A stretch of 64,000 bases of DNA from Phycisphaeraceae bacterium (GTDB lineage Bacteria > Planctomycetota > Phycisphaerae > Phycisphaerales > Phycisphaeraceae), in assembly GCA_029260595.1 (NCBI GenBank), contig JAJDCY010000024.1, positions 124,001 through 188,000 of the forward strand, given 5' to 3'. This document shows, piece by piece, positions 16,440 to 26,384 of the stretch. Numbering within the stretch: position 1 is the first letter of the stretch; every line of letters begins with the position of its first letter. The position numbers and the translations under genes are program-made. Below the pieces are notes generated by a model, which saw nothing but the letters and a program-made list of their open reading frames with translations, did not search any database and had not been told where the DNA came from.

Positions 16440-18755
16440 ATGGCCAGTAACAAGGGCAAACCCAATCGACGGCGCGAGATACTGCGCAACCTGCCCAAGG
16501 CACCCAAGGACTGGCCGCGGTGGGCCGGCCGCCGCGACCTGGTCCGGGCCGTCGCGCTGATCGTGTTGTTCGCCGCGGTTGGCAGCCTCATCGCGATGAG
16601 CGCCCAGCGCCGCCCCCGATATCAACTAAGCCAGGTCGCACCCGAGAACCTCACCGCCCGGGTCCGCTTCCTGGCCATTGACCAGCAAAAAACCCAGGAG
16701 CGCAAAGCCGATGCCCGCGACCGCGAGCCGGCTGTGTACGTCCCCAACGTCCAATACCTCCGCGAAGTGCGCGAGCGATTGGCCGGCCTCGTCGAACTTG
16801 GGACCAAGGCCACCGTCGAACAGATCCCAGCCAAGGAGCGCGAGCTGCTCGAGCTAACCCCACAGGGCCTGGCCGAGCTCACGCGCTTCCACGCCGCGCC
16901 CGGCGAGTGGCGCCAACTCATCGATCAGTTCATGGAGGGATTCGCCGGCATCGCCGTACTCGAGGCTCACCGTGCACGTATCGAGCGCGACCCCGGCGAG
17001 CGCGCGGCGCGCATCGTCATTCAACACCCGACGCTCGCTCGCCGCGAATTGGTCCGGTTCGACAACGTGATCATCAGCATCGACGACGACCTCACCGCCT
17101 TGCGCGAGAGCATCACCGCCTTGGTGTTCCACAAGTTCCCACGCGACCTGCGCCAGACGGTCACCGCGGTCGTCATGCAAAACCCCCGGCCGATCTACAA
17201 CTTCGACGAGCCGCAGACCCGACAGCGCCGCCAGGCCAGGTTCGACAACGACAACAACACCGTCAGGATGATCTACGAACCCGGTGACCTGCTGATCCCG
17301 GCCGGCCAACCGATCAAACAACTCGACCTCGAAGTCCTCGCTCAGGAGCGCGTCCAGTACAGCGCCCAACTGGGCCCCTGGCTGATCTGGATCGGGCGCG
17401 GGGCGTGGCTGGGCCTGTTCACACTCCTAGGCGTGGCGCTCTGGGGTTACACGCAGGCCTACAACCCAACGGTCCGTGGCAACCTACGGCACGGCCTGAT
17501 GATCACGGCGCTGCTGCTGGTCACCCAGGCATTCGCGGTGCTCGCTGCCAGCCTGGCGCCCATGTACATCGGCGCGGGCGTTGTGTTCCCGGCACTCCTC
17601 ACCGCGATCGTGTTGGCCATTGCCTACGACCAGCGCTACGCACTCGCGATCGGCGCGATCCACACGCTGATTCTGCTTGTCACCCTCGGTTTACCCGTGA
17701 CGTTCGGCATCGTGCTCGCCACAGGCGTCGCCGTCGCGGTCAGCCGCCTGCACGATGTCCGCAACCGTTCAACGATCGTCAAAGCCGGCCTGTGGACCGC
17801 ACTGGCGATGGGCGGCTGCACACTCTTGATAGAGATGCTCCACAGCCCGCTGCACCTGGAAGGCCAGATCGGGCGCGTCCTGTTCAATACCGGTTTGGTC
17901 GCGACCACCGCCGTTTTCACCGGCTTGATCGTCCAAGGCGTTCTCCCGGCGATCGAGCGTCTGTTCAGCGTCACGACTTCGATGACGCTGCGCGAACTCA
18001 ACGATGCGTCCCACCCCTTGCTGCGGCGACTCGTTGAGCTGGCGCCTGGCACCTACCAGCACAGCCTGCGCATCGCCGACATGGCCGAATCGGCTGCTGA
18101 CACGATCGACGCCGACGGGCTGCTCTGCCGCGTCGGCGCGATGTACCACGACATCGGGAAGATCAACAAACCCCTCTACTTCGTTGAGAACCAGGGCGGC
18201 GGCCCGAATCGCCACAACAAACTGTCGCCCGCGATGAGCCTGCTGATCATCGTCGGCCACGTCAAAGACGGGATTGAGATGGCCCGCGAGTTCAACCTGC
18301 CGCGTGTCCTGCGCCACTTCATCGAATCGCACCACGGCACGACGCTGGTCGAGTATTTCTTCCACGCGGCCAAGAAGCAGCACGACGCCGAACGCCAGCC
18401 CGCACCCGACGAGTTCGAGTTCCGCTACCCCGGTCCCAAACCGCACACCAAAGAAGCCGCCATCCTGATGCTCTGCGACTGCATCGAAGGCGCCGCCCGC
18501 ACACTCGATGAGCCGACCGCCGGCCGCATCGAGCAACTCGTCCACACCATGGCCAACAAGCGCCTGATGGACGGGCAGTTCGACGAGTCCGACCTGACCC
18601 TGCAAGAGCTGCACAAAATCGAACTATCGATTACCAAGACCCTGTGTGCGATCTACCACGGCCGCGTCAAGTACCCCAGTGGCGGCGCCCAACCCGCTCA
18701 GGCGGCCGATGACAGTGACAACCGTCCGGCATTGCCCGCATCGACGGCCTCGTAG
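16440..18755 (+). CDS. Membrane HD-domain phosphohydrolase (PgpH/YqfF family)
   Basis: 771 residues. An N-terminal membrane segment (about 32-54) is followed by an extracytoplasmic domain of about 240 residues (7TMR-HDED type), a block of six or seven membrane segments (about 305-510) and a cytosolic HD domain (about 530-720). Metal ligands are present: histidine in TYQHSLRIAD near residue 537, the HD pair in MYHDIGKI, histidines in ESHHGTT, and the late aspartate in LCDCIEGAART. Listeria PgpH, of this design, degrades cyclic di-AMP. No diadenylate cyclase gene is in the window, so the substrate is inferred. Start at ATG 16440; the phoH-pgpH order is widely conserved. Confidence 0.9.
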   Translation: MASNKGKPNRRREILRNLPKAPKDWPRWAGRRDLVRAVALIVLFAAVGSLIAMSAQRRPRYQLSQVAPENLTARVRFLAIDQQKTQERKADARDREPAVYVPNVQYLREVRERLAGLVELGTKATVEQIPAKERELLELTPQGLAELTRFHAAPGEWRQLIDQFMEGFAGIAVLEAHRARIERDPGERAARIVIQHPTLARRELVRFDNVIISIDDDLTALRESITALVFHKFPRDLRQTVTAVVMQNPRPIYNFDEPQTRQRRQARFDNDNNTVRMIYEPGDLLIPAGQPIKQLDLEVLAQERVQYSAQLGPWLIWIGRGAWLGLFTLLGVALWGYTQAYNPTVRGNLRHGLMITALLLVTQAFAVLAASLAPMYIGAGVVFPALLTAIVLAIAYDQRYALAIGAIHTLILLVTLGLPVTFGIVLATGVAVAVSRLHDVRNRSTIVKAGLWTALAMGGCTLLIEMLHSPLHLEGQIGRVLFNTGLVATTAVFTGLIVQGVLPAIERLFSVTTSMTLRELNDASHPLLRRLVELAPGTYQHSLRIADMAESAADTIDADGLLCRVGAMYHDIGKINKPLYFVENQGGGPNRHNKLSPAMSLLIIVGHVKDGIEMAREFNLPRVLRHFIESHHGTTLVEYFFHAAKKQHDAERQPAPDEFEFRYPGPKPHTKEAAILMLCDCIEGAARTLDEPTAGRIEQLVHTMANKRLMDGQFDESDLTLQELHKIELSITKTLCAIYHGRVKYPSGGAQPAQAADDSDNRPALPASTAS

Positions 18756-18830
18756 TTCAGCGATTCAATAGGAACGTTTGGCCGGAGGGCCACGCGACGC
18801 CGGACCTGACCATTTTCAGCGAGTACCGTC

Positions 18831-19640
18831 ATGTCAGTCATTACTGAACTTCTCGAAAAGCTCTGGGACGACTACACCACCCTCAATCCGCAAGCCCAGG
18901 CCATCGGCGACCTGCTACGCAGCCGTGGTGAACAGGTCCCCAACGACCACATCGCCTTCCGCACCTTCAACGACCCCCGCGTCGGACTCGACGCCATGGC
19001 CCGCGTCTTCCTCGACTCCGGCTACCGGCAAAACGGCAACTATGCTTTCACGGAGAAAAAGCTCCTCGCACGCCACTACGAGCACGCCGACCCAGCGCTG
19101 CCGAAAGTGTTCATCAGTGAGTTGCTCCTTGAAGCGTTCTCCGGCGAGGTCGCGAGCACCGTCGGGTCGTTGCTGGATCAGGTCCCCGCCGAGATGCCCG
19201 ACGCCTGGGACTTCCCCATCGCGGGTCGCCCGTGGCAGATCACCTACGCCCAGTATGAGTCGCTCCGCACCCACAGCGAGTACGCGGCCTGGTTGTCGGC
19301 ATTTGGCTTTCGTGCGAACCACTTCACCATCGATGTCGGTGCGCTCAAGACATTTGATAGCCTCGAAGACTTCAACACATTCCTCGAGCAGAACGGTTTC
19401 GCACTGAATACCGCCGGTGGTCGGATCAAAGGATCGCCCAAGGACTGCCTCGAACAATCCTCGACCCTCGCTCCCGAGGTGTCAGTCGATTTCGCGGACG
19501 GCCCCCGCGCGATCCCCGGTTGTTACTACGAGTTCGCGCGCCGCTACACCGACACCGACGGCAAGTTGTTCACCGGTTTCATCGCTAAGTCAGCCGACAA
19601 AATCTTCCAGAGCACGGACCGGCGCGACGACGAAAAATGA
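18831..19640 (+). CDS. DUF1338 family protein (2-oxoadipate dioxygenase/decarboxylase-like)
   Basis: 269 residues. The family includes HglS/YdcJ, an iron(II) enzyme that turns 2-oxoadipate into D-2-hydroxyglutarate in lysine breakdown. The three metal ligands appear conserved: H40 in NDHIAFRTF, H164 in ANHFTIDV and E234 in CYYEFARR. The protein is shorter than HglS (about 450 residues), matching the compact DUF1338 form. It stands first in a same-strand run with an M20 hydrolase and four arginine-succinyltransferase pathway genes, so a role in amino-acid catabolism on a 2-oxo acid is likely. The exact substrate is unknown. Confidence 0.83.
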   Translation: MSVITELLEKLWDDYTTLNPQAQAIGDLLRSRGEQVPNDHIAFRTFNDPRVGLDAMARVFLDSGYRQNGNYAFTEKKLLARHYEHADPALPKVFISELLLEAFSGEVASTVGSLLDQVPAEMPDAWDFPIAGRPWQITYAQYESLRTHSEYAAWLSAFGFRANHFTIDVGALKTFDSLEDFNTFLEQNGFALNTAGGRIKGSPKDCLEQSSTLAPEVSVDFADGPRAIPGCYYEFARRYTDTDGKLFTGFIAKSADKIFQSTDRRDDEK

Positions 19641-19738
19641 TCTCTGCCCTGGCGGAGCCGAGCCCCAACGGTCTAACGCCCCGACTAGAGTGCCTTCGGG
19701 TAACCCGCAGGTAAAAAACAACCGAAACTCCCTAAGCC

Positions 19739-20998
19739 ATGTCTAGCCACACGCCCATCCTGGACTGGATCGAGGGTCAGCAGTCACGGATGGCCGGGTT
19801 GGTCGAGCGATGGGCACGGATCAACTCGGGCAGCATCAATCTGGACGGGCTCGCGGAGATGGCCCGCGAGCTCATGGCGGCCTTCGCCGTGTTAGGAGGC
19901 CGCGCCGAGTTGGTGGACCTCGCGCCCAGGCTGTCGGTCGACCCCGCCGGCGAATTCCATGAGACACCCTTGGGCCAGGCGCTGCGCATCACCAAACGCC
20001 CTGATGCGCCGCGACGTGTCTTCCTCGGCATCCATATGGACACGGTGTTCGGCCGGGACAATCCGTTTCAGGACGTTAGTCACGTCGATGCTCAGACGCT
20101 TAACGGCCCGGGTGTGCTGGACGCCAAAGGCGGTTTGGCCGTGATGTTCGTCGCGCTGGAGGCGTTCGAGCAATGCCCCGCTGCCGGCGAGATTGGTTGG
20201 GAGGTGCTCATTAATCCTGACGAGGAGATCGGTTCGCCCGGGTCAGCTCACCTGTTCGCCGAATGCGCCGCACGCAATCACATCGGCCTCGTGTTCGAGC
20301 CCACGCTCCCCGACGGCACACTCGCCGGGCATCGTGGTGGGTCCGGCAACTACACCGCCGTCGTGCGTGGCCGATCCGCCCACGCCGGGCGCGAGTTCAA
20401 CAAGGGACGCAACGCCATCGAAGCCGCCGCCGACCTTGTCGCGCGACTCGCCGCGCTCAACTCGGTGAGAGATGCGCCTGCGAGTCCGAGCGGCATCGTC
20501 AACATTGGGGCAATCACCGGTGGCGGGCCGGTCAACGTCGTACCCGGCTTGGCGATCTGCAGATTCAATATCCGGGCCCGCGACCGCGCCAAGTTGCAAC
20601 ACCTCGCGGAGCAAGCCGAAGCCGCGGCCGAGATCGTGCGCCAGCGAGACGGGATATCCGTCGAGCTGCACGGCGGCGTAACCAGTTGGCCCAAGCTGAT
20701 GGACCCTCCGACACTCGAACTGTTCAACCATGTCCGGGATTGCGGCGAGGCATTGGGGATCGACGTCCGGTGGCAGGACACCGGCGGCGTGTGCGACGGG
20801 AACAAACTCGCCGCGGCCGGGCTTCCAACGATCGACACGCTCGGCCCACGTGGTGGCGGGATGCACAGTGAGCAGGAGTACCTGCGACTCGATAGCCTAA
20901 CGGAACGGGCAAAGCTTGCGGCGTTGCTCTTGATGCGCCTCGCGGCCGGCGAACTGCCTTGGCCAGAACGCCGGCAAAGTAGCGCGGTTGCGGGATAG
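19739..20998 (+). CDS. M20 family metallohydrolase in the AST cluster (possible AstE substitute)
   Basis: 419 residues of the M20 (carboxypeptidase G2 / ArgE / DapE) family. The di-zinc site is complete: H99 and D101 in GIHMDTV, bridging D128 in GVLDAKGG, E162/E163 in NPDEEIGS, E187 in VFEPTLPDG and H376 in GGGMHSEQE. The dimerisation lid domain spans about 205-315. Family members hydrolyse N-acyl amino acids, including N-succinyl groups (DapE). The neighbours encode every AST step but the last, so this enzyme may hydrolyse N-succinylglutamate to succinate and glutamate in place of AstE. That assignment is inference; the family call is firm. Confidence 0.9.
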   Translation: MSSHTPILDWIEGQQSRMAGLVERWARINSGSINLDGLAEMARELMAAFAVLGGRAELVDLAPRLSVDPAGEFHETPLGQALRITKRPDAPRRVFLGIHMDTVFGRDNPFQDVSHVDAQTLNGPGVLDAKGGLAVMFVALEAFEQCPAAGEIGWEVLINPDEEIGSPGSAHLFAECAARNHIGLVFEPTLPDGTLAGHRGGSGNYTAVVRGRSAHAGREFNKGRNAIEAAADLVARLAALNSVRDAPASPSGIVNIGAITGGGPVNVVPGLAICRFNIRARDRAKLQHLAEQAEAAAEIVRQRDGISVELHGGVTSWPKLMDPPTLELFNHVRDCGEALGIDVRWQDTGGVCDGNKLAAAGLPTIDTLGPRGGGMHSEQEYLRLDSLTERAKLAALLLMRLAAGELPWPERRQSSAVAG

Positions 20999-21020
20999 AA
21001 CGGACACTGAAGGTGGCTGC

Positions 21021-22415
21021 ATGAGAAAACTTCTTGCCGATGCACTTGCGTCCGACCGACGCGTTGCCGACGGGAAACGGTTGATCCTTGAGGCGCTCGC
21101 CGAGCACCAGTCTCGCTTGACCGGGCCGCGCGCCGCCGACCCGGCGCTGCAACTGACCTACGACGAGGCGATCGATCGATTCGGCAAGATCCGCGGCGGC
21201 GGCCTGTACTACCCCTACCTCGGCAGCGGGTTCGGCAAGGGGGCGCTGGTCGAGCTCGCCGACGGGAGTGTGAAGTACGACCTGATCACGGGGATCGGTG
21301 TGCACGGGCTCGGCCACGGCCACCGCGCACTGGTTGAAGCCGGCTTGGACGCAGCGCTCGTCGACACCGTCATGCAGGGGAATCTGCAGCAGGGCCGCGA
21401 ATCGCTCGAACTGGCCGGCAAACTCGTCGATCTCGCCGGCGCCGGCGACTCGCGCCTTGAGCACTGCTTCCTCACAACCAGCGGTGCGATGGCCAATGAG
21501 AACGCACTCAAGATGCTGTTTCAAAAACGCAGCCCCGCCCACCGGCTGCTGGCATTCGAGGGCTGCTTCATGGGCCGGACGTTGGCGCTCGCGCAAGTGA
21601 CGGACAAGCCCGCCTACCGCGCCGGCCTGCCACCAACGCTTGTCGTCGATTACGTCCCGTTCTTCGATCCCGACGAACCTGAAGAAAGCACCGAGCGAGC
21701 CCTCGCCATCCTCAGGTGGCACCTCGACCGCTACCCCGGTCAGTACGCGGCCATGTCGTTCGAACTGGTCCTAGGCGAAGGCGGGTACTACCCGGGCGAC
21801 AGCCGATTCTTCACCGTGTTGATGGAGGAGTTGCGATCACAGGGCGTCGCCATCATGGTCGACGAGGTCCAAACGTTTGGCCGCACGTCGCGTCTGTTCG
21901 CTCATCAGCACTTCGGGTTGGAGCGGTTCGTCGACGTGGTCACGATCGGCAAACTCAGCCAGGTCTGCGCCACGTTGTTCACCGGCGACCTCAAGCCCAA
22001 GCCGGGGCTGATCAGCCAGACGTTCACCGGCAGCACCGCGTCGATCCTCGCGGCCAAGCGCGTGATCGAGGAGCTCGCCGAAGGCGCCTGCCTCGGTGAC
22101 GACGGCAAGAACCTCAAACTGCACAACGCGATGGTCCAGCGCCTCGAAGCGATCGCCGCCAAACACCCCGGCAGCGTCAGCGGCCCGTACGGGATCGGAT
22201 CGATGGTCGCCTTCACACCGTGGGACGGGTCCATCGAGCGGACCAAAGCCTTGGCACGCGCGATGTTCGACGCCGGAGTAATCGGTTTCATGGCTGGCAC
22301 CGACCCGGCGCGCATCAGGTTCCTCCTGCCCGTCGCCGTACTGACCGAATCCGATATCGGACCCGTCGGCGACATCATCGAGACCTGTCTGATCCAAGCG
22401 GGGCAATCCCCATGA
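21021..22415 (+). CDS. astC: Class III (PLP) aminotransferase, probable succinylornithine transaminase
   Basis: 464 residues, fold-type I class III aminotransferase. The PLP lysine is K311 in VVTIGKLSQ, and the upstream aspartate sits in MVDEVQTFGR. Context with AstA, AstD and AstB implies that it converts N2-succinylornithine and 2-oxoglutarate to succinylglutamate semialdehyde and glutamate. The sequence is not a close match to E. coli AstC/ArgD: it is about 60 residues longer and lacks some of their signature stretches, so the symbol rests partly on position. The ATG at 21021 has AAGG upstream and was preferred to an in-frame TTG at 20988 inside the previous gene. It overlaps astA by four bases. 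Confidence 0.8.
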   Translation: MRKLLADALASDRRVADGKRLILEALAEHQSRLTGPRAADPALQLTYDEAIDRFGKIRGGGLYYPYLGSGFGKGALVELADGSVKYDLITGIGVHGLGHGHRALVEAGLDAALVDTVMQGNLQQGRESLELAGKLVDLAGAGDSRLEHCFLTTSGAMANENALKMLFQKRSPAHRLLAFEGCFMGRTLALAQVTDKPAYRAGLPPTLVVDYVPFFDPDEPEESTERALAILRWHLDRYPGQYAAMSFELVLGEGGYYPGDSRFFTVLMEELRSQGVAIMVDEVQTFGRTSRLFAHQHFGLERFVDVVTIGKLSQVCATLFTGDLKPKPGLISQTFTGSTASILAAKRVIEELAEGACLGDDGKNLKLHNAMVQRLEAIAAKHPGSVSGPYGIGSMVAFTPWDGSIERTKALARAMFDAGVIGFMAGTDPARIRFLLPVAVLTESDIGPVGDIIETCLIQAGQSP

Positions 22416-23533
22416 TCCCGGGTGGTGACAACGTCGTCATGAGGCCGATTACGCTTGACGACCTCGACCAACTCGTCGAGTTGGCCGGCGGTGCGAGTTT
22501 TGGCTTGACGACGCTGCCGAAAGATCGCGAACTTCTAAGCAAGCGGATCGAGGAATCGCAGCGCGGTTTCGATAAGAACGCCGACCGCCCCGGCGGCGAG
22601 TTGTACCTGTTCGTGATGGAAGACCTCGACACCGGTCGCATTGTCGGCACGAGCGGGGTCGTCTCCAAGGTCGGCGGGTTCGAGCCGTTCTACGCGTACC
22701 GGATCGAATCGACTGTGCACGAATCAAAAATGCTCGGTGTGCGAAAAGAAGTCCGCGCCCTGCACCTGGCCCGCGAGCACAACGGCCCGTGCGAGATCGG
22801 CAGCCTCTTCCTCTTGCCTGGATACCGCCGAAGTGGAAATGGTCGGCTGCTCTCGCAGTCGCGCCTGCTGTTCATGGCCGAGCACGCAAGGTGCTTCGCG
22901 CCCCTCGTCATCGCGGAGCTGCGCGGCGTACTGGACGAGCACGGCCGCTCGCCGTTCTGGGACGCGATCGGCAGGCACTTTTTCGAGATCGACTACCCCA
23001 AAGCCGACTACCTGAGCATGGTGGACAAGCAGTTCATCGCCGACCTCATGCCCACCCACCCGATCTACATCCCGCTGCTTCCCCAGGCCGCGCAGGACGT
23101 GATCGGCCAGGTCCACCACAACACGCGCCCGGCCCGCGGTATCCTCGAGCGCGAGGGTTTCCGCTTCAACAACATGGTCGACATCTTCGAGGCCGGCCCG
23201 ATCCTTAGCTGTGAACTCGACGACATCCGCACCTGTCAACGGGCCGGATCCGCGGTTGTCGGTCCGCTTCGCGATATGCTTCCCGCTGCCACACCGGCCG
23301 GCGGTGATCCCGATGCGACGCCGCACCTGATTGGCAACACACTCCGCCGGTTTCGCGCCTGTCTGGGGTGCCTGTCGATCAACGCGGACGGTCAGGCCAC
23401 ACTGGATCACGCGACCGCCAAAGCGTTGGATGTATCGCAGGGCGATCGCATCTGCTACGCAACGCTCCGCCCCGCCACCGCCGGCCACGACGCCGACGCA
23501 ACACAAGACACCGCGAAAGGATCGACTCCTTGA
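22412..23533 (+). CDS. astA: Arginine N-succinyltransferase
   Basis: 373 residues, normal for AstA. First step of the AST pathway: arginine + succinyl-CoA to N2-succinylarginine. Typical motifs are VMRPITLDDLDQLVELA at the start, SLFLLPGYRRSGNGRLLSQS (acyl-CoA binding loop of the GNAT-like fold), ELRGVLDEHGRSPFWDAIGRHFF and PIYIPLLPQAAQ. The ATG overlaps the aminotransferase stop (ATGA), and the stop overlaps the astD start, so the genes are translationally coupled. Confidence 0.93.
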   Translation: MIPGGDNVVMRPITLDDLDQLVELAGGASFGLTTLPKDRELLSKRIEESQRGFDKNADRPGGELYLFVMEDLDTGRIVGTSGVVSKVGGFEPFYAYRIESTVHESKMLGVRKEVRALHLAREHNGPCEIGSLFLLPGYRRSGNGRLLSQSRLLFMAEHARCFAPLVIAELRGVLDEHGRSPFWDAIGRHFFEIDYPKADYLSMVDKQFIADLMPTHPIYIPLLPQAAQDVIGQVHHNTRPARGILEREGFRFNNMVDIFEAGPILSCELDDIRTCQRAGSAVVGPLRDMLPAATPAGGDPDATPHLIGNTLRRFRACLGCLSINADGQATLDHATAKALDVSQGDRICYATLRPATAGHDADATQDTAKGSTP

Positions 23534-24999
23534 GTGACCCATCGCATTGGATCAACGGGGACTGGGTTGACGGCGCTGGCGAACAGGTGTCGTGCACGAA
23601 CCCGGCGACTGGGCAGGAGAACTGGCAAGGGCGTGAAGCCGACGCCGCTCAAGCCGATCTCGCGGTCAGCGCTGCGCGCTCGGCGCTGCCTGATTGGTCG
23701 ACACGATCGCTGGACGATCGGATCAAACAAGTCTGCGCCTACCGCGACCTGCTTGAGGCCGACCGCGACGCCATGGCCGAGGCGATCAGCCTGGACACCG
23801 GTAAGCCGCTGTGGGAGTCGCGTTCCGAGGTCGCGGTGATGATCGGCAAGGTCGCACTGTCGATCGACGCCTATCGCGAGCGAAAGCAATACACCGATAT
23901 CGATGTGAACGGGCTCCGCGGGGTCACTGCTTACCGGCCGGTTGGCGTGTGTGGTGTCCTTGGCCCGTTCAACCTTCCCGGCCATCTTCCGAACGGACAC
24001 ATCGTCCCTGCGTTGATCGCGGGGAACACCGTGGTATTCAAGCCCAGCGAACTCGCCGCATCGGTCGGCGATCGCATCACGCGGCTGTGGGAACAGGCCG
24101 AGCTGCCGGCCGGGGTGCTCAACACGCTGCAGGGCGGTCGATCCACCGGTGTCGCGTTAGCCGAACACGAGGGATTGGATGGGCTTTTCTTCACAGGCAG
24201 CTCCGCGACTGGCAAAGCGCTGTCTCGGACCTTCGCCGAACGCCCCGGCAGCATGCTTGCACTTGAGCTGGGTGGCAATAACCCACTTGTGGTTTGGGGT
24301 GTGCAGGACCTGCAAGCCGCGGCCTACACCACCGTGATGTCTGCGTATATCACGGCAGGGCAGCGCTGCACTTGTGCTCGCCGATTGATCGTCCCTGCCG
24401 GCCGCACAGGCGAGGCGTTGATCGAGCGGCTCGCCGGGATGATCGCCGAACTCCGCGTCGGCCCCCACACCAGCGAGCCCGAGCCGTTCATGGGCCCGGT
24501 CATCAATGCGGCCGCAGCGGTGCGATTGCTCAACGCGCAGGAGCGATTCCGAAAGAATGGCGCACGCCTGATTATGGAGATGGTCCCGATCGGCGGCTGC
24601 CCGGCGATGCTGTCGCCCGGCTTGATCGATGTGACCGAGGCGACCGAGCGTGGGGATGACGAGTGGTTCGGGCCGATGCTCCAGGTGATTCGCGTAGACG
24701 ACTTCGATCAGGCGATTGCCGAAGCGAACCGCACCGCGTACGGATTGTCGGCATCACTGCTCGATGACGATCGCGATCGGTTTGATCGGTTCTTCCAGCG
24801 TGTCCGCGCCGGTGTCATCAATTGGAATCAGGCCACCACCGGGGCGAGCGGGCGACTGCCCTTTGGCGGTGTCGGTGCGAGCGGGAACCACCGCCCGAGC
24901 GGGTACTTTGCCTGCGACTACTGCGCCTACCCGGTTGCGTCGATGCGTCGTGACACTCTGGTGATCCCGGATTCTCTCGCCCCGGGGATCACGGTGTGA
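23530..24999 (+). CDS. astD: Succinylglutamate-semialdehyde dehydrogenase
   Basis: 489 residues, the usual AstD length. NAD-dependent aldehyde dehydrogenase that oxidises N-succinylglutamate semialdehyde to N-succinylglutamate. The catalytic cysteine is C280 in ITAGQRCTC; the general-base glutamate is in LALELGGNNP; the fold's PFNLPGHLPNGHIVPALIAG stretch is the AstD-type cofactor region. The start is a TTG at 23530 that overlaps the astA stop, with AAAGGA about ten bases upstream. An in-frame opening further upstream (23368) lies inside astA and gives an arginine-rich shadow sequence. It overlaps astB by four bases. Confidence 0.93.
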   Translation: MSDPSHWINGDWVDGAGEQVSCTNPATGQENWQGREADAAQADLAVSAARSALPDWSTRSLDDRIKQVCAYRDLLEADRDAMAEAISLDTGKPLWESRSEVAVMIGKVALSIDAYRERKQYTDIDVNGLRGVTAYRPVGVCGVLGPFNLPGHLPNGHIVPALIAGNTVVFKPSELAASVGDRITRLWEQAELPAGVLNTLQGGRSTGVALAEHEGLDGLFFTGSSATGKALSRTFAERPGSMLALELGGNNPLVVWGVQDLQAAAYTTVMSAYITAGQRCTCARRLIVPAGRTGEALIERLAGMIAELRVGPHTSEPEPFMGPVINAAAAVRLLNAQERFRKNGARLIMEMVPIGGCPAMLSPGLIDVTEATERGDDEWFGPMLQVIRVDDFDQAIAEANRTAYGLSASLLDDDRDRFDRFFQRVRAGVINWNQATTGASGRLPFGGVGASGNHRPSGYFACDYCAYPVASMRRDTLVIPDSLAPGITV

Positions 25000-26384
25000 G
25001 TGCAGCGTACGAGGTTAACTTCGACGGGCTGGTCGGTCCCACCCACAACTACGGCGGGCTCGCGTTCGGCAACCTCGCCTCGGCTTCGCACAGCCAAGCC
25101 GAATCGAACCCACAGCAGGCTGCGCTGCAAGGCCTGGAGAAGATGAAGCTGCTCGCCGGTCTCGGCCTGCGCCAGGCGATCCTCCCACCGCACGACCGCC
25201 CACACATCGAAACATTGCGGTGCCTCGGCTTCAGCGGGTCGGATCCGGACGTCCTGCAACAAGCCGCCAGAGATGCTCCCGGCATGCTCGCCGCGGCGTC
25301 CAGCGCATCGAGTATGTGGGCCGCGAATGCCGCGACTGTTTCGTCCAGCGCCGACACGGAAGACGCCCGGGTGCACTTCACGCCCGCCAACCTCACAAGC
25401 TGTTTCCACCGCAGTATTGAGCCGCCGACAACGTGCGATCTCTTGCGAGCGATCTTCGCGGATCAGTCACACTTCGTCGTCCACGACCCTCTCCCACCCA
25501 GCCCTGCCTTGGGCGATGAGGGTGCAGCGAACCACACACGTCTGTGTGCACACTACGGCGACCCCGGGTTGGAGGTGTTCACCTATGGCGCGGACGAAGT
25601 TGCGCACCAGAACGGCCCGCGCCGCTACCCCGTGCGCCAGACTCTGGCCGCATCAAGAGCCGTCGCCAGGCTGCACCGCATCCAGCCAGGCCGTGCGATC
25701 TTCCTCCAGCAAAGCGCCGCTGCGATCGACGCCGGTGTCTTCCACCACGATGTCGCCGCCGTCGGCAATCAGAATGTGTTGTTCTTTCACACCGGCGCAT
25801 TCGCAGACTACCAGGCGCCGGCCATCCTCAGGCAACGCTTTACCAAGCACTGCGGCGGCGAGCTGAAGCTGATTGCGATTGAACCCAACCGACTGACACT
25901 GGCTGACGCGGTCGCCACCTACCTGTTCAACAGCCAACTGGTGACCCTCGCCGACCGGGTTGGTCCGGCGGCGGATGCCGCGCAAACTGCTCACCGCGAG
26001 ATGGCGTTGATTTGCCCGATTCAATGTCAGCAACACCGGGGCGTTGCCGCGTTGCTGGATGAAATGGTTCAAGGCGACAGTGCGATCGCTTCGGTGCGCT
26101 ACGTCGACCTGCAACAGAGCATGCAAAATGGCGGTGGCCCGGCCTGTCTGCGCTTGCGCGTCGTTATGACCGAAGCACAGATCGCCGCGATGCATCAGGG
26201 TGTGATCTGGACGCCCTCACTGCACACTCGCTTGCAGGCGTGGGTCGAGCGGAACTATCGCGATCGGCTCCACCCAACGGATCTGACTGACCCGCAACTG
26301 CTTAATGAATCCCGTCAGGCGCTGGATGAGTTGACGTCACTGTTGGGGCTCGGGTCGCTGTACGGCTTTCAGCGGGCGGGGTAG
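24996..26384 (+). CDS. astB: N-succinylarginine dihydrolase
   Basis: 462 residues from a GTG that overlaps the astD stop. The enzyme removes two ammonia and CO2 from succinylarginine to give succinylornithine and belongs to the amidinotransferase-like fold. Family stretches are VNFDGLVGPTHNYGG at the N-terminus, SSMWAANAATVS, HHDVAAVGNQNVLFFH and NGGGPACLRLRV, whose cysteine (C384) is the nucleophile position. It is the last gene of the cluster. An imperfect hairpin without a T run (26430-26448) follows. Confidence 0.94.
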   Translation: MSAAYEVNFDGLVGPTHNYGGLAFGNLASASHSQAESNPQQAALQGLEKMKLLAGLGLRQAILPPHDRPHIETLRCLGFSGSDPDVLQQAARDAPGMLAAASSASSMWAANAATVSSSADTEDARVHFTPANLTSCFHRSIEPPTTCDLLRAIFADQSHFVVHDPLPPSPALGDEGAANHTRLCAHYGDPGLEVFTYGADEVAHQNGPRRYPVRQTLAASRAVARLHRIQPGRAIFLQQSAAAIDAGVFHHDVAAVGNQNVLFFHTGAFADYQAPAILRQRFTKHCGGELKLIAIEPNRLTLADAVATYLFNSQLVTLADRVGPAADAAQTAHREMALICPIQCQQHRGVAALLDEMVQGDSAIASVRYVDLQQSMQNGGGPACLRLRVVMTEAQIAAMHQGVIWTPSLHTRLQAWVERNYRDRLHPTDLTDPQLLNESRQALDELTSLLGLGSLYGFQRAG

